This document shows positions 1 to 12,435 of a stretch of DNA of 64,000 bases, one piece after another. The notes below the pieces were generated by a model. That model searched no databases. It was given only the letters and a program-made list of their open reading frames with translations, and was not told the origin of the DNA. The stretch comes from Odontesthes bonariensis (lineage: Eukaryota > Chordata > Actinopteri > Atheriniformes > Atherinopsidae). The stretch spans positions 11,399,339-11,463,338 of the forward strand of contig NC_134515.1 of assembly GCF_027942865.1 (NCBI RefSeq). Reading direction: 5' to 3'. The position numbers and the translations under genes were made by a program. Position 1 is the stretch's first letter; the number at the start of each line of letters is the position of its first letter.

Positions 1-54
1 ATGGATACTTGGAAATCGGTGTCCTTGATATTCTGACTCTAGTACCACTTTAGA

Positions 55-340
55 TAGATAGATAGATAAATACTTTATTCATCCCAATTTGGGAAATTAT
101 TGTGTTGCAACAGCGTACAGTATAAAAGATATGTAAACAATTAAAGGAAAAACAAGCAAATAGAATAGAATAAACATCAGCTATAAACAAATCTACAGTA
201 TAGAATAAACATCAGAGAAATAAACATTAGCAATATACAAATCTACAGTATGAAGAGTAGGGTAAATAATAATAATAATAGTAATAATAATAAACATCAG
301 TAAACTAAATATAAACAGATTTGTACATTTAACAATAAAG
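55..340. repeat. Retroelement 3' end with GATA tail and AT-rich simple repeats (brpf3 intron)
   Basis: A short tetranucleotide run of TAGA/GATA units is followed directly by ACTTTATTCATCCC and then TTTGGGAAATT. That combination resembles the 3' end of fish non-LTR retrotransposons, here in reverse orientation. The rest is AT-rich with re-used blocks (AATAAACATCAG and AAATCTACAGTAT each occur several times) and an imperfect AAT-repeat stretch near 270-292. It lies in the intron upstream of the first visible brpf3 exon. No coding potential is seen. The family assignment is inference. Confidence 0.55.
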
Positions 341-540
341 GTAAAAATAAATTTACTTATTTTTATATTTTTTCTTTACTTATGTGTAGAGAGGATACTT
401 TGTTGCTGCACCTGTTGACATTGTATATATCTGGCAAACTTGTGTAAAAGTTGTTTGGGGCTCACTTCTACAGTAGCATTGTCTTTTCTTATTTTACATA
501 TTACATGCACATACTAAAGCCAACTCCTTGCCGTGTTCAG

Positions 541-3500
541 TTGACAGTGTGCTGGATCCGGATAACCGAATCCATATGACGGTGGAGGAACAGCTGAAGG
601 AGTTGCTCGACAAGCTGGACTTCGTGACATCCATGCGAGGCAGTGGCGCTCGAACTCGACGCATCCGTCTTCTTCGCCGCGAGATCAACAACATCCGCTA
701 CAAACAGGGTCAAAACCCCCGCCACAGCACCCACAACGGACATTTCAAGGAAGAGGAGGAGGATGAAGATGATGAGGAAGATGACGACAAAGATGCCAAG
801 GCAGATAACGGCCTTTCATCCTCAGACAAAGGTGGGTGACGGGGTCCACTGACATGTCAATAGTATGTAATTGCCAATGCATGAACCTTAAAAGCCACGT
901 TTTTTTTTCTATGAGACCAAGTGTGAACATGAGCTAACGGAACATTGTCCTCAGGTAATTGAGCCAGGGTCCCCCCCACGCACCAACCCCAACCACCCCA
1001 CTGTCTCCAGTCTAGTAAGTAGGGGCCCACAGAGTCTCGTTAGCCATGGCTGCCTCACAACTCTTCTCTCCCAGTGCACTCTGTGTCTGCACCTCCTCTG
1101 TACATCACTCTCATGGACTCACCACTCTCCATTGGCCATGTACAGTCATGCCATATCATTCCACGTCTGACTACAGACTAGGCCAGTCAAACAGTCTTTT
1201 GCCTCCATAGAGGACGACAGCAGAGCGGTTGTGACTTTAGTCATAACAAACTGCCATGCTACCATGCTGCTGGTGTACAGTTGTGAGAGCAACATTTTTT
1301 TTTATTCACTTGTCTTGAAAAGGTGCTCTATATTTAGCTGAATTCCTCATCTCCTTTTGGGCTGTGGTTAGTGTGTAAGAATGAAACGTAAATCATCACG
1401 AAGTGACACCATTTTCCAGTGTGACTACTACACCACCACATCACACTACGTACAAAATAGACGTTCATTTGAAATAAATGACGAGTCATATTAAATTTTC
1501 TTTGTCTGTTCATCTTTCAGAAGACCACAAATCCACTTCTCCCCCGACATTGGAACCTACGGGACCGGCTCCACCTCCACGACGGGAGGACGCACTTCTG
1601 GAGCCTCCAACCCTGCGGCCAATCACAGGGGAGCCCGAGTCCCCCAGCTGGCCCTGCAAGCGCCTCAAGATGGACAGCGACCTCTCAAACAGCGCCACGG
1701 AGAACATTAATTGCACTAAAGCACAAGAGCGGTCAGCTACACCGCCACCCACTTTGCACAGTGAAGGACAGGTGATGGCCAACGGCCTGCCAGGGCTCAG
1801 TGTCCCCCCACGGCCCACCCCCGGAGGAGTTGGACGACGGACCTCTGTGTTGTTTAGGAAAGCAAAAAATGGAGCTAAGCTTTTCAGGGAGAGAGACAAC
1901 GCTTTGATGAATGGAAAGGGGCTGCAGGACGAGAATACAAGTAACAACCCCACAGCTCCCAATTCCACAGTGAGCACCCCATCCTCCACACCTTTGTCCA
2001 CTCCTTCAAAGACCCCCCAGAAAAGCCCAGGACCCCCCACACTTGAAGAACTATGGACCCCTAGTAAAGACATGTGCTCAGATACTGGGCTGGACAAGAA
2101 ACTGAATCATACACTGGAAAGTGGTAAGAAGCTTCACTTAGTTACTGGCATTAAACACATTTTTGAACCAAGTTTGAAGTGTCTCACCCAAGAGATACTT
2201 TAGAAATTACTACACAAAACGCTGAAGTGATCAAAAACTGAATGCTGTTTGGAATAAGTGTGTTTAGCTGTCTATAGATTGGCTCAGTGAAAATGTCACT
2301 TCAGTTTAGCGAACTAAAACAGTCAGCCCTATAATGAAGCCGTCTGTCATTGTGACGAACACAAGTCCAGCGATAACTGATGCTAAGATGTCCTCTTTGT
2401 TTTTTTTATTTTTTATTCCTGCTCACATGATTTCAGTTGGAGCCGATGTGTGATTTCTCCGTTTTGATTTCAGGCCTGACGAATGGCTTCGACAGACACA
2501 AAGACAGCGGATCCGATTCCGAGTCCAGTCCATGCCCGATCCTCCACAAAGAAATGTAAGACGCGTTTGTTGTTGTTTTCTTCTTGTTCATTTGGTTTTG
2601 TGAATAACTGACAGTCATTGACAATGCACTGCACTGTTTTACAGTAGCTCACCACCCAAACGAAGCCTCGGAAAACCATCTCTGTCCAAAATCCCTCTTC
2701 TTGAGATAGTCAATGGAGACTCAGATTACACTGGTACTTTTCCCTACTTTTATGCTCTAATTTAATCTAAAACTGTGTTGCTTTGTATTTATTTATTTAT
2801 TTTTGTTCTGTTAATTTTCTTGAACATTGATTATTGGAGTGTCTTCTGTTGTCTTGAAGGCAACGTTAGCCAAATGTCAGAGGATGAGACGGAGCTGGAG
2901 CCTCTTGACCTGGTGTGGGCCAAGTGTCGGGGATATCCCTCCTACCCTGCTCTGGTATTCACTTATTTTACCTAATGTTGCTGCTATCTGAGCTGTCAAC
3001 AAATGTGTACCTCTAACTTACCTGTTACCTCAACTAACCTGTTGGACTGTTCCTTTTTTTCAGATCATTGACCCAGAGATGCCTGAGGAGGGCCTGCTTC
3101 ACAACGGTGTGCCCATTCCGGTCCCACCCAAAGATGTGCTCTGTCTGGGGGAGCAGAGGCAGGAGGAGACCAATGAGAGACTCTACCTGGTGCTTTTCTT
3201 TGACAACAAGCGGACATGGTGAGTTTCACACTTATTCAGATGTTATGCAGTGCTCCTTTGGCCACACTGAGGCAACAGAGATGGAGCAGGTGTTTTGTCG
3301 AAAGGCGTCCCAGAGTGCTGTGTTCAGTTCACCACATTCAGTTTTTTCTTGTTCTTTGCTTTTGTTCTTCTGCTCTGCTGATCCAAAATCTCTCCCACTG
3401 CTATTCTAGGCAGTGGCTTCCTCGTGACAAGGTAACCCCCCTGGGTGTAGATGACACAGCTGACAAGTTGCGCATCATGGAGGGCCGCAAGTCCAGCATC

Positions 3501-3593
3501 CGCAAGTCCGTACAGGTGGCGTACGACCGTGCCATGATCCACCAGAGCAGAGTCAGCCACAGCCACTGCTTTGTGGCCTCTAACTACCTGTAG
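541..3593 (+). CDS. brpf3: brpf3-type bromodomain and PHD finger protein, C-terminal exons with PWWP domain (5' part off the window)
   Basis: Coding exons read as 541-831, 1521-2123, 2474-2555, 2645-2733, 2860-2954, 3064-3218 and 3410-3593 (stop TAG 3591-3593). Phases join without a break. The first exon carries the segment that follows the bromodomain in this family ([15 protein letters not shown], then [11 protein letters not shown]). Exon 2 is a Ser/Thr/Pro-rich linker. The last three exons encode the PWWP domain, with [16 protein letters not shown] as the PWWP-like core and [19 protein letters not shown] near the end. BRPF proteins are nuclear scaffolds that bring MOZ/MORF/HBO1 acetyltransferases to chromatin; PWWP reads methylated H3K36. 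The C-terminus ending SNYL resembles BRPF3 (ending SSYL) rather than BRPF1 or BRD1, from family knowledge. Whether this is a teleost a or b copy cannot be told. It converges on the receptor gene downstream. Confidence 0.9.
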
Positions 3594-4500
3594 AGGGCGA
3601 CTGAGAGCCCGGCGTGCGCCCACAGTCGGCCACTGTTCACTTCTCCTCCCCTGTAACGCAGCAGGTGGGCCGAGTCCTGCTGCCAAGCGGATATGTATTC
3701 ACACTGTGGTCTGTAGAGGTTGCCCTGGCAGCACTGAGTCCCGGACTGTAGTTCATTAACAAACCACTAGTGTATGACACACAGAGCAGCGCTGTTTGCC
3801 TTTGTTCTCGCTGTTGAAGATGTGCAAATGAAGTTACCTTAAGCCCCACGTTGCTGCAGTCAGTAAGCGTAAATTCCCCATTCAGGGATGTTTCAAGGTG
3901 TCTGCTTACTCCACCTGGATGTCATAAATCTGTGTGTCTGGATCAAATGTAGAAGAATTCCCACTATTTTGTATAATGCTACTGCCAAGGGATCAAACTA
4001 TCAGAATAGAGATTTGACATTTATATGAACTGCAGATGACTGATGAATGGATCACTGCCATCTTTTATAAAATAGTTTTTGTTTTTTTTAAATCTTTTGC
4101 AAAGGACTCTTGTATATTTTAATGGCACACTTTGTGTACATATGTATGTGTATTATCAAACTCATTTTAATTTAATGTTGCCGTTTTAAATTGCGTATTT
4201 CAATCAGCACACAAGTGACAAAGCGAGGCTGTGTATACTTGTGCAGATGAAATAATTCCTGACTTGCTGCAGTGTACTAAGCTCGTCTCTAATGTAATTT
4301 CATTGTGGTGTGTGTGTGTGTGTGTGTGTGTGCGCGTGTGTGTGTGTGTGTTATTCGTATTATCAGCATACAACACAATGAGCCGTTGTTCTTTATATTT
4401 GAATTCTCTTTTTGATACAGAGAGAAATAATTTATTTATGGAAGACAGAACTATAGAAATAAAACTATATTGGTTAAATTGTGAATAAAATCTTATTTAA
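3594..4500 (+). other. brpf3: brpf3 3' untranslated region with two AATAAA signals
   Basis: Non-coding sequence follows the brpf3 stop. Two AATAAA hexamers occur at 4458-4463 and 4484-4489, so cleavage is expected near 4500. The UTR contains a TG microsatellite at 4307-4350. The end position is inferred from the signal, not from transcript data. Confidence 0.65.
4307..4350. repeat. (TG)n microsatellite with CG interruptions
   Basis: Alternating TG dinucleotides with a short CGCG interruption in the middle, inside the predicted brpf3 3' UTR. Length polymorphism is likely. Confidence 0.9.
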
Positions 4501-4875
4501 GACAAATGAAGTGAGGTTTTAAAAACATGCAGCCAATATTTTAACAGATGACTTCACACGTTTGCTTTATGTTGATTTTACTCAAGACCAACCACCATCC
4601 GTGTTTATTTTATTTATTATCCAGAGCCCCGTTTTATCAGATGAAAAAGTACACCTTTGTCAGCTTGTACTGTCATATTTTACCTGCTCACCTAATTTTG
4701 TCTGACCAGTTATTTCCTCATTTTGGGAAATAAAAAAAGAACATTTTGGGTACTTACCGGGAGTTTTGTTTTTTCTCTAAGCCCATAGTAAGGTCATTCT
4801 TGTATTTCATATTTAGATCGTTCACTCAGAAACCACGTGAGCAAAAAAACTTCAGATGGCACATTCACTTGTTGC
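4500..4875. other. Short convergent intergenic gap between brpf3 and the FXR-type gene
   Basis: This is the gap between the plus-strand AATAAA at 4484 and the minus-strand AATAAA (TTTATT on the plus strand) at 4876-4881. No ORF or RNA gene is seen. The two transcripts end tail to tail within about 400 bases. Confidence 0.55.
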
Positions 4876-4881
4876 TTTATT
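4876..4881 (-). terminator. Polyadenylation signal of the FXR-type gene (AATAAA on the minus strand)
   Basis: TTTATT on the plus strand reads AATAAA on the minus strand, about 305 bases past the receptor stop codon at 5186-5188. It gives a short 3' UTR. Use of this site is inferred. Confidence 0.5.
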
Positions 4882-5185
4882 TTAACATCATTCAACAAAG
4901 TAAAAAGTACTGAAAGTACCTTAACTGTATACAACAAGTATAAAAAGGCCTATAAAAGTGTTTAGCTCAACCAAATTACAGCAAGTCGAAAAAGCACATC
5001 TGAGAAGCTGAAGTTCTATAATAACTAAAACTAAAGTCACTTTAGAAAAAGATTTGTGTCAGTTTTTCCCAAAAAGTCAACCCTGTTGATCCAACGTCCC
5101 ATCAAAAACAGATGGAGGTCTTGCATGTTGAAGACGGCGTCGCAGCTCCGCAAAGATGACAGTCATTTCCTGCCTCTCCTCTCAG

Positions 5186-8100
5186 TCAGTGTCCGCGCTG
5201 TTGTCTTGTCAGGAGGAGGTAGTTGTGATGGAGGGTCCGTAGCTCCGTCAGTCTGCCGAGCAGGCGGCCCAGCCGCTGTGGTGCCCCTCGTGCTGCTCCA
5301 GCCTGGGCCCCGCACACTTTGGACATAAGGTCCAGGATCAGTTCCTGCATTTTTTCAACACAGCTGGCTGCCTGCAGGGACGCCCGGTCTGCGTATCAGG
5401 GACACACAGAGAGCGAGATAGAGAGGCACAGGTTCACAACACTGCAGAAGAGGAGCTCACCCGGATTGGATAATCTCCTACAGAACATTTACAAACTGGA
5501 GGTTCCCGGTCTGACCTGAGCAGAGCAGAGCCGTGGCAGTAAGCAGAGCGTATTCAGCCTCCGTCACCTGCAGCGCCGCCATGCTGCGGAGGAAGTTGAG
5601 CACTGGCCCGAGGAGATCCTCACTGCTTCCTGTTCGTATCACCATATGGGAAATGCTAATTAATTTACTGAAGCATTTTATTCCACAGCTTGTAAGACTA
5701 ATGAGCATAGAGGAGCTCACCTGAACTGACCAGTGTCCTGCTCTGGATGTATTCTTTAGAGTCTCCATTTCTGATCCAACTGTGTGTTGACATGCTAAAA
5801 AGCTGCAGGGCTGATTGAATAAAGTATTGTTTCAAGTCTGCATCAAATATTAATGTGTTGGTATTCTGAAAGAAGCGGAGTGGGTTATTCACCTGGGCTG
5901 GGGCTGGCTGGGTTGTAGGAGAACTGCTGAGCTGAGAGCAGGAACATGACCTCCAGCGAAGAGACGGACAAGAGGGCGCTCTGGTCTGAGTAATCTAGGA
6001 GTTCGAAACCTGTGTGGGGAGCATGATTATTTGTTTTTTCTTATACTGGCACCGTTATAGTTCACCATATGTGAAATGTTTATTCACGGTACAGAACGAT
6101 GGTGGCAGCACCATGTTGCAGGGCTGCTATGCTGCAAAAGGAACCTAATATAAGTCGTTATAAGAAGGGAATATTCTGTTCAAACTTAAGCAGCATCTCA
6201 AGACACAGGCCAGGAAGTTAAATCTCAGACAAAAATGAGTCCACCTGGCCAATGAGGCACATTTCCAAATGTGTGGCTAAAAGATGACAGGAGGAAAGGC
6301 TTGACCGCAGTCACCTTAAATATTTGTTGGCAGAACTGCAAATGCGTGTGTGACTGAGGAGGCATGTATGACGACGCAACTTCTAACCAATTCAGAGGCC
6401 CAGACTCTTATTGTGAGAGGCTTGTGGAGGACCACCCAAAACATTTGACCCAAGTTGCTAAATGATGCTAAAAATATTAACGCCCTTTTGGCTTAATCTG
6501 CGTGTGACTTGTTCCTTCCTTTAAACGCACACTAAATTCAAGTCAAATCCACGTGTGTCCTCTCGCTGCCACAAGTACAAGAGTAAGGACAGAGATGTCG
6601 AAGAGTTTTATGAGCTGGACTCACACAGTAATAACTTGGTCTTGTCATGAGGGATTTGACAAAAGACGATCGATTACATTGAGACTAATTCCTTAAATGT
6701 TTCAGTAGCTAATAAGATTAATAAAACGGTTGCTAAGAGTTTGTTAAACTGTAAATTCTGGCTTTAAAAATCCAAATGATCTGAGATTTAGAAAACAAAC
6801 AACAGCTGGTAGGGCCTCATTTACAAAGGCTTCTTCATTTCAACACTGGTCTCTTTGAAATATCTGAATATTTACCCTCTTAAATCATCCTCTATTCTTC
6901 TTTTTTTTTAACACTCCAGAATAATAGATTATAGATGTTTGATCCATCTTACCCGGCACTGTTCTGGCAAACTGCAGCAGTCTTTGTAGGTGTAGGGATA
7001 AAACATCAGGTGGGCCCTCCCCTTCTGCTGCACACGGCCACTCAAACATCTGCCCGCAGACACAGGAGATACAACATCAGGACAACACAAAAACTGTACA
7101 AAATGAGCTTTGTAGTTGTGTGGCTTCCAAACAGTGACCCACCATGTAACTGCTGCTGTCCTGATCCCTGTAGAGACGATGAGCTTCCACCATCCTGTCC
7201 ACGATGAATTTCTGTTCTCGAGTTAAACTTGCAGATAGAGCCTGGAGCAGATGGAAGTGAGCACAAGCTTAAACTAGTCCCAGATTAAAAATGTCAGTTC
7301 CCCCCGCAAAAAACAACAAGACAGACAAGAGCTATTAGATGGCAGATAAATATGAGGAGCCTGTAAGTATACACATCTTCGCACCATCCGGTCACCCTTT
7401 CATCCAATTAACCAGCTCAAACCACCAAACATCCTACTAGCAACCATGAAATCTAACTGTTAGTGCACCAGATCAACAAAACGTCTGATAAATCATCATG
7501 CAATCATCTGTGTTCTGGCCCTTTCAGTCAATGTAATCACCTGCCAAAAAGCCTGAAAAATAAACCAGCCACTCATCTAACCAAATAACCACTTATATCA
7601 AATAAAGAAACACTCAGCAACCTGCATCAAATGTGTCATCAACACTGTTCAACCAACAGTGGCTCATCAGCATGAAGATTAACCATCAAAATACTCAGGC
7701 TGGAATATTATACTATACTATATCAGTCGACACAGATCTTGTGTGTCATAAGGTTGGGAATGATTTGTCAGGATTAGACTAGAATATACATTTTTGTCTG
7801 GCTGTTTGCCCAGAAGCACTTTGTTAGGAGATCTTCCATAACTGTGGTATATCTAAATATAAATATTTATATTTCAATATGACAGAATGAGATCACACTC
7901 TTCTTAGAATTTTTTTTTTTAAAAACTCATATGACAATCTGATCAACCATCCTTCATGTTGGCCACAGAAATCCTTATAGTTCAGCTGAAATGCTGAATC
8001 CAGATGTGTCATACCTGTCCGGGTAACCTGCTGGTGGAGCTGACTCTCCTGCTGTCTGTGTTCTCCTCTTCCTCCGGCACTCTTCCCTTTCCTCCTTTCC

Positions 8101-11100
8101 TCAATCGTTTGGACTGGCACTGCACCTCGGTCAGAAGGCCTGGGAGGAAAGAATATATACTTTTCCAGCACATGTATCATTTTAGATGTGCAAATGGCTT
8201 CTCCGGTTACATCATGTTCCACAGTTCGTTTCATGTATTTGAACCAGATGTCTCTTACACTCGGCCAGCATTCCTACAGCGCGACACTTTCTCAGCCGAC
8301 AGTCTTGGCACTTCCTCCTCATGTACATGTCCATCTCACAGCCGCCGCCGCTCTTACAGTGATACACAGCCTTTTTAGTCACACTGCGCCTGAAAAAGCC
8401 TGCAGTGAAAAAGAAAAGAACAATCAGCTGTAACTTAAAAGTACATCAACAGACATAAAAAAAAAAACACACGTGATCAAACAGATACCTTTACATCCCT
8501 CGCAGGTGAGGGCATTGTAGTGATACCCTGATGCTTTATCTCCACACACCACACACAGCTCGTCCTGACCTCTGCCCTTCCCCCCTGAGCCCATCCGCAA
8601 CCTCCGCCCTAGGGGCAGCCCTGCTGCTCCGAGCCCCTGCGATAGGCCCACACAGAGGGGCTCCGGGGTGGCATCACAGGGAGCCTCCAGGCAGTGAGGG
8701 CTGTACTGATATGGAGGATGGCAGAGCTGAGAGGACGAAGAGGAAGAGGAAGGAGAGGGGGTGGAGGAAGGAGGGGAGCCGTAGAGGGAGAAGGGCAGGT
8801 TGGCAGGGATGTACTGCTGTTGACTGTAAGGGAGCAGCTGGAAGTCATGGTCCTGCAGGGGATATCCCAGAGGGTCAGCCAGCATGTCTGGAAGAGAATG
8901 ATGACAGTCCTGACCAACTGTTGTGTTGGAGGTTACAAACCTGATGAGCGAACAACTGTGTCATGTTGTTTTGCATCTGTGTGAAAATGTTTCACACGTA
9001 TTTAAGCCTCAAATGAAACAAAAGAGTTGGACTGATTGCAACAAGCGTGACCGGAACCAAGCTGAACATTTGAAGACACCCGATGACGCTGGTCAAAGTC
9101 AAAGAGCATCACAGGACTGCGATTTTACGTGACTCGTTTGACTTAAGGGCTCTTAAGGGATGCAATAAAAACGATGAGGGTGAGAACTTGTGAACTTGTT
9201 CAGACTGCTGAAACAGGATGCAGCTGAGAACTCCCGGTGCCCTTTATGATTTTTTTTTTATCCCCTTTTCCTGGATCCTCCATTCAGTCTCTAATGGCCG
9301 CTCAGCGTTGGGGCGGCCTGAATCATCTCGGAGTGTGGGTCAGCAGCAGCTTGTGTTTTGCAAAGTCCCGTCTCCGCTGAGAAAACATGTGTGGCCACTG
9401 GCAGCCTATGAAAGTACAGCTGGACCAGAAAGACTGAGGCCGCTGTGGGACTTGTCATGCACTGATTAAACAGAACCAACCCAATTGTCAGGAGTCTCAG
9501 TTGAAGATGGGAATTTAAGGGGGAATTGTGTTTCATGAAAATAAAGGGTGGTAACATCAATCCGAAAATGTAAACAATCTGTATTGAGGACATTTGAAAC
9601 TGTCAAATTTTTGCTTGCTTGCTTTTCCACAGTGTGGACTGTCTTAGCATGGAGGCACAGAAGATATGATAACGAGTTAATCTATCTTGTTATCTCAGCG
9701 TAACAAAGCTCGTTTTCTTGTTGTCACAAATTGACAATTTTGTAATCTAAAGACAAACAGGTCACTTCATACGATTGTCTCATCAGGAGTGTTGACAACT
9801 GTAGCAGCTGGTTTAAGATTAAAAGAATAAAAAGTCTGATGTCAAACAGCTGGCTGACGCAGATAAGTGGGTTTTGGTCAACCTTATTGTATATGTTTTT
9901 TTAAAGAAAAGGTGAAATCACGCATCAGGAAAGAAACCAGACATTTATGTTTAAGTTCTTGATTTAACCTCAGTGATATTGGAAATAATAAATTGTATTT
10001 TCATGAACAGCGAGATAAATGAACTCCTTTTCACAAGTAAATCAGCTTTGTCATCTCGAGGCAGCTATACAAATAATTTGTGATTTTGATGCCGTTACCC
10101 CATGCACACGTATGCCATTAGCGATCCAGCTTACAGGGAGCCCACCTGGATTCACCCATACGGCTGACCCAAATGGGATCCAGATAAAAAGCCCCTTTTG
10201 GGTTCATGATAATACATTGTCAATGTACCTGAGTATAACCAATGTGTGCAGTTAGCAGAGGGCCAATATGGAATCTGTTGACTGACCCTTATGGGATCTC
10301 TTATCCAGACCGTTTCTCATAACATAAGTCCCACATAAAACTTGTTTGCTCAAACACTGGATGAGTGAGAAACAGCGGGTTGGGTCCTTGACAATTTGAA
10401 AATAATGATCTGAGGAAAAACACCAACCAGTCCTTCTGAAGCTCACTAATTAACACATCATGAATTAGATTGTTCATTTGAGTGAAGCCTAAAAGAATGA
10501 GGGCCTTTTATTGTAAATGTAAATACCCTGAAACCCACTTTGTCGTGCAGGTGAAACCACCTGGGCAGAACTTTCCTTCATGAGTAAATTCAGTTATATG
10601 TGCAAAATTAGTAAATGCTTTAGTAAATTGTATTACTGTTATTTTGGTGAGCCTTTTAAAATAGACCAATAAATTTCAGTTTGGCCCTGTCTGACTCGGA
10701 AACGGATGGAGAGGCATCTGCGAGCTTCAGATATTTGAATCGTTTTTAATCTTATAATGTAAAACCTAACCGTTACCATGCACCAAATCTCCCATTTGAT
10801 TGACTTAAATGTCCCTCCATAACATAATGCAAAGTAACCTTTAACTAAATATGAAGCCTCAGTAATCCTGCAGGTTGCTGAGGATCTACTTTGTCATTTC
10901 TGAAGATTGGACATGTAGAAAACCACTGTTGGACTGATGTTTCTGCTCTGATCAGTCTCTCCAGTCTTTGGTTCCGTGTCCAGATGTTTCCTGTCGTTAC
11001 CAGACTATGCTGGCAATGGGTTAGAGGGGAGGGGGGGTCCTTGCTTTCTCGGCGTGTGACAGAGCCGTGGTTCGCACTGTTTGTAAACCATTTGAACGCT

Positions 11101-12435
11101 GTCTAAACACTCCTCAGCCTCCCTTCCATCCCACGCACGCTAGGGAGCCAAACGACACCAGCAAACTACCCCCCATGGCTCCCCCTCCAACAACAGGGAG
11201 AATATGTTGATGATACAAGTCAATATAAATAGATCCTCTGATGCACGCTCAGCTCCCCCCCCTCCCTGCGTGCAGCAATTGCAGCGAGCCGGCTGAACCT
11301 CCTCAAGAACCGTCTTTTCCATGTCACTGAGTTCTCAAAGGCTGTAAATAAAAGCTTAGCAGACATTCATCAACTGTCAGAGTGAATGAGATGAGGATGT
11401 GTTGCACACAGAGGGCAGTCAGAGTACACTCGTGTCTCAATGCGAGACAATAAAACGATGATGAGAATAAAGTGGCCCTCTTTAGGGAGAAAAAAATATT
11501 TGTAAGAAGAATGTGTTGTTTCTTCATTTAGTATCTACAAAGTCTCATTTTGAAGTCAACTCCAGAGATAATGTACTCACTCCAAAAGCAAAGATAATCT
11601 CTATCAGAGTATTCCCAGAAGGTGGGGCTGTAAAACTCTACAAATACATAGATGCAGAAGCATTGTATGTTTGGCACTGAGGTAAGTTTGATAGTTTATA
11701 AAATACTAAGGAGTCACATTTTCTCTCTGAACACATCTTTTTCATTTCATTTGCACAGGTGAGGTGAGTGAACAAATGTCACAGTAAATGCGTTCTGCAG
11801 ATTGCCCCAAGATTCACTGACTCAGACTCTGGCAAATCATGCCCCCTTTTGAGCTTCTGAAAGATATATTTGCATTTCTTGGAGCACCATAAATTAGACT
11901 TTATTCATTGTGTTGGAATGAAGGCAGAAGTCCTGCACAGGTTAAAGCTAAAAATCATCTGCTCGGACATTAAAGTGTAGAATAATGACGTGCTCTGCAA
12001 GTGAAATCCATTCTTTCGTACAAAACACACGAGACATGACCATTTTCCTGATGTCACTTGCATACATTTAAGTGTTGATTCAAATGTGTTGCTTCCATAT
12101 GCAAACAGTTCACTAACAGCAGAGTCAGAGCTTCTTATACTGGGCAAAAACAGCTGAATTTTTGTAAATATTATTATATACCTGAGGGTGCAGATCTGCT
12201 TAAAGAAAAAGAAAAAAACAGAAGTAGAAGTGAAAGGCAAAGGCAAAGGCAAAGCAACACCAAAAGGAAGAGAAAAAAAAAACACCTGCAGACGGAGCTG
12301 AAGAGAAAGGAGAAGCACGACTGCGACTGTGAACTCACCGTAGTACTGGAGCTGCTCTGTGGAGCAGAAACCATCTGAGGTGGAGAGAAAACCCCCCGCT
12401 GAAAAGCTCATCTCGGGCTCAGTCCACTCTCTCAT
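5186..12435 (-). CDS. nr1h5: Farnesoid X receptor family nuclear receptor (NR1H4/NR1H5 type), complete, about 502 aa, AF-2 helix not found
   Basis: Minus-strand coding exons in order: 12435-12339, 8887-8489, 8399-8259, 8139-8015, 7241-7143, 7049-6953, 6009-5893, 5837-5721, 5629-5516 and 5388-5186. All phases fit. The A/B domain is Ser/Pro/Gln-rich. The DNA-binding domain starts near residue 144 ([20 protein letters not shown]) with P-box CEGCKG and second finger [19 protein letters not shown], which is FXR-like rather than LXR-like. The hinge has [14 protein letters not shown]. Ligand-domain segments [14 protein letters not shown] and [11 protein letters not shown] match helices 5 and 10. FXR receptors bind bile-acid or sterol ligands and pair with RXR in the nucleus. 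NR1H5 is preferred over NR1H4 by neighbourhood with trim33/bcas2, which is inference. Two oddities: exons 7 and 8 are separated by a 55-nt intron, and the protein stops 18 residues after LRTL's leucine-arginine start with no AF-2 motif. The start is the first Met of exon 1. Confidence 0.85.
8888..12338 (-). other. nr1h5: Large first intron of the FXR-type gene
   Basis: About 3.4 kb between coding exons 1 and 2, bounded by a good donor (G|gtgagt at 12338) and acceptor (cttccag at 8888). Open frames inside are short and of low complexity. No second gene, RNA gene or clear transposon was recognised. Confidence 0.7.

Noticed and set aside
5866-5892. 27-nt intron using the strong acceptor cgcttctttcag in the FXR gene
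   Set aside because: Too short to splice, and it shifts the reading frame into a stop; the 55-nt alternative restores the frame.
8531-8984. Plus-strand open frames over the receptor DNA-binding exon
   Set aside because: Shadows of the FXR A/B-domain exon on the minus strand, which has zinc-finger cysteines and splice sites.
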